DNA of 33,246 bases from a virus. The stretch covers positions 1 through 33,246 of the IMG/VR virus record IMGVR_UViG_3300022746_000041; one strand, given 5' to 3'. Within the stretch, counting starts at the first letter, position 1, and the number at the start of each line of letters is the position of its first letter. The position numbers and the translations under genes were made by a program. Shown here one piece after another: positions 29,173-33,246 of this stretch. Below the pieces are notes generated by a model, which saw only the letters and a program-made list of their open reading frames with translations, ran no database searches and had not been told where the DNA came from.

Positions 29173-29628
29173 ATGAAACATCCATCAGACGCTATGCTTG
29201 CAATCTTAAAAATCCAAAACACTGATGAGGTTAATTTAATAAACGAATCTGAGCTGTCATTAATTCTGCGAGAATGTGAGCGACTGACGTTAATTATTGA
29301 GCAGTTAAAAGACCGAGCAAGAAAACTGCTAAAAGATGGTAGCACAATAAATGGATGGCGAGTCGAGACACGGGACAAGCGAGTAATTAATGACCATCAA
29401 AAATGTTTTAAAAGAATAGCCAGTGTCTTTGGCTCTGAAATCGCAATATCGTCGAGCAAGGTAAATCTAACTACTGCGGCCAAGCTAGTGGAGCAACTTC
29501 GTGCTGTTACGCCAGAAAAGGCTACCACTTTAATCAATAGCGAGCTTGCTGGGCTTTTCGATATTTGCTCAACGGATTACTTGCTAAAAGTCCGTAAATA
29601 TACAGCCGGAAAGTGGTGTGTTCGATGA
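29173..29628 (+). CDS. hypothetical protein, helical
   Basis: A 151-aa protein starting at ATG 29173, which has AGAGGA 7 nt upstream; GTG 29155 (GTGA overlap) is an alternative. A coiled-coil start (LILRECERLTLIIEQLKDRA) is followed by GSTINGWRVETRDKRVIND, similar to the GxxIxGWKLVExRxxRKW segment found in DUF2800-type phage proteins, and then helices. The resemblance is weak. It overlaps the next gene (ATGA). Confidence 0.45.
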   Translation: MKHPSDAMLAILKIQNTDEVNLINESELSLILRECERLTLIIEQLKDRARKLLKDGSTINGWRVETRDKRVINDHQKCFKRIASVFGSEIAISSSKVNLTTAAKLVEQLRAVTPEKATTLINSELAGLFDICSTDYLLKVRKYTAGKWCVR

Positions 29629-29801
29629 GCGTAAAACGCCTCACCTGGCATCTCGCCGTGCTCGAACGTGCGAAGAAGAATTTGCTGAAGAAGCAGTACG
29701 ATGCAGTGCGTACTCGGCTTGATCTGGCCGTTCTTATGGCGAGCGAAATGCTTAAGCAGGCCGAGGGCTATAAGGCCAAGGCGATGGAGGCCAAAAAATG
29801 A
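29625..29801 (+). CDS. small basic helical protein
   Basis: A 58-aa protein (ATG at the ATGA overlap; a longer in-frame start at 29613 is not favoured). It is almost entirely helical and lysine-rich (LERAKKNLLKKQYDAVRTRL, EMLKQAEGYKAKAMEAKK). It could bind nucleic acid non-specifically. No family recognised. Confidence 0.45.
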   Translation: MSVKRLTWHLAVLERAKKNLLKKQYDAVRTRLDLAVLMASEMLKQAEGYKAKAMEAKK

Positions 29802-29977
29802 AACTGCTTTCAATCCTGTTCTATTACTTAGGAGACATGGTCAGCCACACGATCGCCCGGTGGAGCTGGGGCGGGTGGCTGTATCAGCGGTTGATGTTGT
29901 TGTCCGTGGATTGCGACAAGGACTTTGAAATTTGGAAAGAAGTGAAGCCACGCAAAAAGAGGAGAAAACGTAAATGA
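29798..29977 (+). CDS. small conserved-type phage protein with basic tail
   Basis: A 59-aa ORF: MKLLSILFYYLGDMVSHTIA, then RWSWGGWLYQRLMLLSVDCD and KDFEIWKEVKPRKKRRKRK. The GDxxS.....W..Y...mLxSxDxDxxxxIWK pattern is one I know from many small phage proteins of unknown function. It overlaps both neighbours by 4 nt. Confidence 0.55.
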   Translation: MKLLSILFYYLGDMVSHTIARWSWGGWLYQRLMLLSVDCDKDFEIWKEVKPRKKRRKRK

Positions 29978-30165
29978 AGGATCTAGGCAAAATTACTTTT
30001 GGTAAAGCACGCCCTGCACCGAAGCAAGTTCTAGTCGACGTAAGCTATGACGCTCGGACGGCCAAGGCGTTGCACGCATTTGGACTGAAGCAGTTAAAAA
30101 AAGATCAAGAAGCAGTGATTGAGTACGTGATTAAGAAAGCGTTGGAAGGATTGGTCAAAAAATGA
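29974..30165 (+). CDS. small hypothetical protein upstream of primase
   Basis: A 63-aa protein with a beta-like start (KQVLVDVSYDARTAKALHAF) followed by a helix (QEAVIEYVIKKALEGLVKK). VDVSYDARTAKALHAF-to-AVIEYVIKKAL could be a strand-helix-helix (RHH-like) fold, but the pattern is loose. It overlaps the primase gene by 4 nt. Confidence 0.4.
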   Translation: MKDLGKITFGKARPAPKQVLVDVSYDARTAKALHAFGLKQLKKDQEAVIEYVIKKALEGLVKK

Positions 30166-32132
30166 TCGCACCCCTACCACCCGCAATCGAAGCCATCCAT
30201 CGGAACGGGGCCGCTGAAGGTGAGCGCAACACGCAGCTCTTTAAGCTGGCATGCCAGTGGCGCGACCAAGGGCTGACGGAGTTCGACGCAACGACCAACG
30301 CAGAAGAGTGGGCGTTTAAGGTAGGGCTGTCGCAGAATGAGGCCGTCAGTGCTGTTAGATCCGCGTTTAGTAAGCCAGCCAGGGAGGCGTGGAAGCCAAA
30401 GGCCAAGTATACTTATCAGAACGGGGCGATCGTGCGTGAAGATCTGCCGGTGCCGCCTATGCCGATCAGCGTGGAGAGTGGGCCAGTAGATAAGTTTTTG
30501 ACCACATGTTTCGACGTGGGTGATTACATAAATATCTGCCGATCGATTAAGGATAAGGACGGCCGAGAACGCCCGGACGGTGCAGGCGAGACCCGAAGCC
30601 GTGAGGAATGGCTAGAGCTGTTTAAGGGCGACGGATTGAAGGAGTGGCAAGGGGATGCAGTAGGCGTCTATGTGTCGATCAACGCTAACAACGGAAAGAA
30701 TCGTAAAGCGGAGTCGATCGTGAAGTACCGCCACTGCCTGATTGAGTTCGATGAAAGCACAATGGCTGAACAGTGGGCGATCATTAAGCGCAGTGGGTTG
30801 CCTACGTCGTCCATCATTAAGAGCGGATCACGAAGCCTGCACGCTTGGGTGGAGATTCGGGCAGCCAATGCCAAGGAGTTCGCTGAACGTGTGGACTTTA
30901 TTTACAAGCACCTAGAACACTCGAAACCTGATCCAGCAAACAAAGACGCTGGCAGGTTGTCGCGGTTGCCAGGGGCGATGAGGACGGCCACAGGTTTGCA
31001 GCAGGAGTTAGTCGAGTGTGGCGCACCGACTTTGACTTATATGGAATGGCAGGAGCGCACGATCTACGGTGATATTCCAGAGCCGTATAGCTGGGAGCAG
31101 TTAGTCAATTTCAAGGAGGATGCCGACATCACGCAACTGCTAGGCAAGCGGTGGATATGCCGTGGCGGCTCAGCGTTGTGGGTTGGCAGCAGTGGACTTG
31201 GCAAGAGCGTGCTGTGTATGCAGGCCGCAATCACCTGGGCAATCGCTGAGTCGTTCTTCGGTATTAACCCGCACGGCAACGGGCTGAAGTCGCTAATCAT
31301 TCAAGCTGAGAACGACGAGGGAGACGTGGCCGAATCGATTCAAGGCGTGTTTAAGGCGATGAATCTAACCGAAAAGCAGAAAGCGTTAGTTATGGCAAAC
31401 GTGACCATCGTGCGTGATTGCACATCGACCGGGGAGAAGTTCGTGGATCGTGTTCGCCGCTTAGTCGAGAAGCATAAGCCCGACCTAGTCTGGATCGATC
31501 CCTTGCTGGCGTTCATTGGAGGCGATCTATCCAGCCAGGAGACGGCAAGTGCTTTCCTGCGCAATATGCTTAATCCGCTATCCCTGTCGGCTGGGTTTGC
31601 GTGGATGTTAATCCATCACACCCCGAAGCCAGTACGAGAAGGCAATGGGTACCAAGGCGCAGACAAGGCATATAGCGGATTTGGCTCAAGCGAGCTGACT
31701 AATTGGGCAAGAAGCGTATTAATTCTTGCGCCTTGTGGCGACGATGCCGAAGGAAAGCGTATCTATAGGCTTGAGGTAACCAAGCGAGGCAAGCGGTCTA
31801 ATCTTAATTCTAAAGGCATTATAGCGCAAAATGCTGTTCAGCCGCACGTGAACTTGCGTCACAGCGATGTAGGGCTGGCGTGGATTGAGGCTGATGAACC
31901 AGAACGAAAGACGGCTGGCAGGCCGGAGATTGTGGTTAATTTTGAGGATTACAAAAAGGCCATATCAAAAGGAATTAGTGCTGGCGATTTGCAAAGCTAT
32001 ATCCGCAATAAATCAAAGGTTGGACATACAAAAAGCCGCGACTTGACGGCGACTTGGGAGCAAGAGGGTCTGATTAAAAATACGGGCACTGAAAAGGCTA
32101 AAAAATACGTACTAAATGAGGATCAAAAATGA
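30162..32132 (+). CDS. primase-helicase (PriCT/AEP-like N-terminus with RecA-type ATPase)
   Basis: A 656-aa replication protein. Residues 15-75 resemble a PriCT-type helical domain (TQLFKLACQWRDQGLTEFDA). Residues about 120-300 look like an archaeo-eukaryotic primase-type fold with CLIEFDE, SIIKSGSRSLHAWVEI and RLSRLPGA. The RepA/DnaB-like ATPase follows, with Walker A GSSGLGKS (342-349), Walker B DLVWID (441-446) and LIHHTPKP. The C-terminus has a winged-helix-like segment (GDLQSYIRNKSKVGHTKSRD). It would prime and unwind DNA at the origin. The candidate origin lies just downstream. Confidence 0.8.
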   Translation: MIAPLPPAIEAIHRNGAAEGERNTQLFKLACQWRDQGLTEFDATTNAEEWAFKVGLSQNEAVSAVRSAFSKPAREAWKPKAKYTYQNGAIVREDLPVPPMPISVESGPVDKFLTTCFDVGDYINICRSIKDKDGRERPDGAGETRSREEWLELFKGDGLKEWQGDAVGVYVSINANNGKNRKAESIVKYRHCLIEFDESTMAEQWAIIKRSGLPTSSIIKSGSRSLHAWVEIRAANAKEFAERVDFIYKHLEHSKPDPANKDAGRLSRLPGAMRTATGLQQELVECGAPTLTYMEWQERTIYGDIPEPYSWEQLVNFKEDADITQLLGKRWICRGGSALWVGSSGLGKSVLCMQAAITWAIAESFFGINPHGNGLKSLIIQAENDEGDVAESIQGVFKAMNLTEKQKALVMANVTIVRDCTSTGEKFVDRVRRLVEKHKPDLVWIDPLLAFIGGDLSSQETASAFLRNMLNPLSLSAGFAWMLIHHTPKPVREGNGYQGADKAYSGFGSSELTNWARSVLILAPCGDDAEGKRIYRLEVTKRGKRSNLNSKGIIAQNAVQPHVNLRHSDVGLAWIEADEPERKTAGRPEIVVNFEDYKKAISKGISAGDLQSYIRNKSKVGHTKSRDLTATWEQEGLIKNTGTEKAKKYVLNEDQK

Positions 32133-32141
32133 GGCTAAAAA

Positions 32142-32267
32142 CCCTATCACCACTTATTCATGTTCTATCACCGTTAATTGGTAGAACTCCTATTGATGGA
32201 TATCCCCCCTTTAAGGGGATATCCATTGATAGGGTTCGTAGTTTCCATCCATTGACCATCGATAGGG
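32142..32267. other. candidate replication origin: iteron-like repeats and large hairpin
   Basis: The 151-nt gap between primase and the next gene is packed with repeats. CTATCACC occurs at 32144 and 32165, 21 bp apart. ATCCATTGA occurs at 32221 and 32247. GATAGGG occurs at 32228 and 32261, with its complement CCCTATC at 32142. A 45-nt inverted repeat, 32189-32207 with 32215-32233 (17 Watson-Crick pairs plus two possible G-U pairs), is centred on CCTTTAA. Position behind the primase-helicase supports an origin; it could also be a regulatory hub. Confidence 0.5.
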
Positions 32268-32283
32268 GCGATTTCCGTTCATT

Positions 32284-32766
32284 ATGATGGATCAAGAAAT
32301 GATCGAAAAGATGCCGGGGAAAAACACTCACCCGGCCATGATGATCGATAGCCTGCGGGACTTGGTAAACGAGGCTTATGCAACGATCACAGTAAGCACA
32401 TGCGGGATCACTAATACGGTCAATGTGATTGAGTATTTAATGGCCAAGGCTCCAGAGCATCCAGCAATGCAAAACATGACCGATACGCTGGATCACAGCA
32501 TCCTAGCGATCGTTCTAAACCGCTCTACCGAATCTATGACCAGCCTTGCGAAGCGGTTCAAGATAACCAAGCAGGCGGTCAGTAAGAAGGCTTTGGACGT
32601 ATCGGACAGGCTTGGAATCAGGTTTAGGGCAGGCAAGAGCGAATCGGCTAGAAAGTCTTACGAACAGCGGGCAAGGCGTCATCACGAAAAGCGTCGACGT
32701 GAAACGCCTAAATTTAAAATCGGCGCACTAATGAAAGGGGTCAAATGCAAACACTCAAACAGATAG
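32284..32766 (+). CDS. helix-turn-helix protein, sigma/RepB-like (putative)
   Basis: A 160-aa basic protein. The HTH reads SMTSLAKRFKITKQAVSKKA with recognition helix around KQAVSKKALDVSDRL, preceded by a helical domain (LRDLVNEAYATITVSTCGIT). The C-terminus is Arg/Lys/His-rich (QRARRHHEKRRRETPK). It lies directly downstream of the repeat cluster, so it may bind it as an initiator or autoregulator. No ribosome site was seen; ATG 32284 and 32287 are both possible. It overlaps the next gene by 22 nt. Confidence 0.5.
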   Translation: MMDQEMIEKMPGKNTHPAMMIDSLRDLVNEAYATITVSTCGITNTVNVIEYLMAKAPEHPAMQNMTDTLDHSILAIVLNRSTESMTSLAKRFKITKQAVSKKALDVSDRLGIRFRAGKSESARKSYEQRARRHHEKRRRETPKFKIGALMKGVKCKHSNR

Positions 32767-33206
32767 TCAAGGAACTCAATACAAGGCGGGAAGAAACGCT
32801 TACAGCCGTTGGCGAGGTGATCAGCCTCGCCGCAATGGCAGGAGGCATTATAAGCAAAGCTAGGAGCAACGGTGATGATCTAGGCAAGCTGCTGGAATCT
32901 GCCGGACTAACAGACGAGCAAGGTAAGCGGTTAGAACGTGTGGCCGCACATCAGCACAAGCTGGCCAGCGGTGAGCCAGGCGTGGTCAGACAGATTATGC
33001 TGTGGGCTGAGATGCTACCCGATCCTATAACAACCAGCACACCTACCGATCCTAAGCCATTCTTGTGGCCAGTAATTAAAGTTAGTCAGTGGTTATCTAA
33101 CAAGGGCATGCGGTACGTGAAGCAGAACGATGGACTGCGTAGCCAGTTCCTGACCGAAGCGGAGCCTATCGTGCGGGCCTATAAGGAGCTAGGCGGACGT
33201 GCTTAA
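32745..33206 (+). CDS. hypothetical protein before cos
   Basis: A 153-aa protein, helical at the N-terminus (TLKQIVKELNTRREETLTAV, GKLLESAGLTDEQGKRLERV) with a Pro/Thr linker near DPITTSTPTDPKP. The VxEVISLA...ISKARSNGxDLGKLLE stretch recalls DUF3102-type phage proteins, weakly. It is the last full gene before the right end and might be expressed with terS once the ends join. Confidence 0.4.
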   Translation: MQTLKQIVKELNTRREETLTAVGEVISLAAMAGGIISKARSNGDDLGKLLESAGLTDEQGKRLERVAAHQHKLASGEPGVVRQIMLWAEMLPDPITTSTPTDPKPFLWPVIKVSQWLSNKGMRYVKQNDGLRSQFLTEAEPIVRAYKELGGRA

Positions 33207-33246
33207 GGAATCTTTTGAACGGAAACAGATCGAGGTTGCGACGACT
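33199..33246 (+). CDS. partial ORF that continues across the joined ends
   Basis: GTG 33199 overlaps the stop of 32745-33206. The frame is open to the right end and, if the 12-bp terminal repeats are merged once, continues to TAG at position 40-42 of the window: VLKESFERKQIEVATTAVNF plus LSVAP, 25 codons. The open frame is consistent with a real junction but too short to prove a gene. Confidence 0.25.
   Translation, partial: MLKESFERKQIEVATT
33235..33246. repeat. right copy of 12-bp terminal direct repeat
   Basis: GTTGCGACGACT, identical to positions 1-12. See the left copy for the cos interpretation. Confidence 0.6.

Noticed and set aside
1-33246. CRISPR array, insertion sequence, diversity-generating retroelement or complete tRNA/rRNA gene
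   Set aside because: No spaced direct repeats, transposase, reverse transcriptase with template/variable repeats or full RNA gene could be seen; the only tRNA-like sequence is the 3' fragment at attP.

Overview
The window looks like the complete genome of a small temperate siphovirus (33.2 kb, about 50 CDSs). Evidence: a lambda-ordered head module (terS, terL, gpW-like, portal, protease/scaffold, capsid), a tape measure protein, a lysis cassette, a lysogeny region with a tyrosine integrase, and a replication module. The first and last 12 bases are identical (GTTGCGACGACT) and lie just upstream of terS, where lambda-type phages keep cos. The sequence may therefore be a linear virion genome with filled-in cohesive ends, or a circle with a short terminal overlap. 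The host is probably diderm, because a lipoprotein with a clear lipobox overlaps a small inner-membrane protein in spanin style. The phylum cannot be fixed. A 3D-domain protein and the tape measure remind me of Verrucomicrobiota proteins, but this is only an impression.

Layout. 1-6.1 kb: packaging and head genes. 6.1-8.9 kb: two glycosyltransferase genes inserted between the capsid gene and the head-tail joining genes, preceded by two strong hairpins. 8.9-13.4 kb: head-tail completion, tail tube, chaperone and tape measure genes. 13.4-20.1 kb: a run of beta-rich tail-tip/fibre proteins, partly AT-rich. 20.1-21.6 kb: lysis (coiled-coil membrane protein, small holin-like proteins, spanin-like pair, M15 endopeptidase). 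21.6-22.9 kb: MazG-like protein, metallophosphoesterase and a winged helix. 22.9-25.1 kb: lysogeny region. 25.1-33.2 kb: early/replication operon (small proteins, PDDEXK nuclease, SSB-like protein, RecB/Cas4-like nuclease, WYL-type HTH, primase-helicase, candidate origin).

The lysogeny region is the most interesting part. Two divergently transcribed, paralogous ribbon-helix-helix (RHH) genes face each other across 97 bp. That gap holds two promoters placed so that both mRNAs would be leaderless, and an 11-bp tandem repeat (ACATTGTGCGC x2) over the rightward promoter. The leftward RHH gene is co-transcribed with a secreted protein, a candidate lysogenic-conversion gene. The rightward RHH gene is followed by a likely excisionase whose 3' end overlaps the integrase gene antisense. 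Beyond integrase lies a perfect tRNA 3' end (T arm, acceptor strand, discriminator), the probable attP core.

Because attP sits between the lytic promoter/xis and the replication operon, integration would physically separate the two and excision would rejoin them. Apart from the leftward RHH gene, the secreted protein and int, every gene is on the + strand, so one rightward transcription unit could run around the circle from 23.6 kb to 22.9 kb. A second unexplained pattern is a TTGACAC heptamer that recurs at gene boundaries in the late region, 12, 15 or 19 nt before the next start codon.
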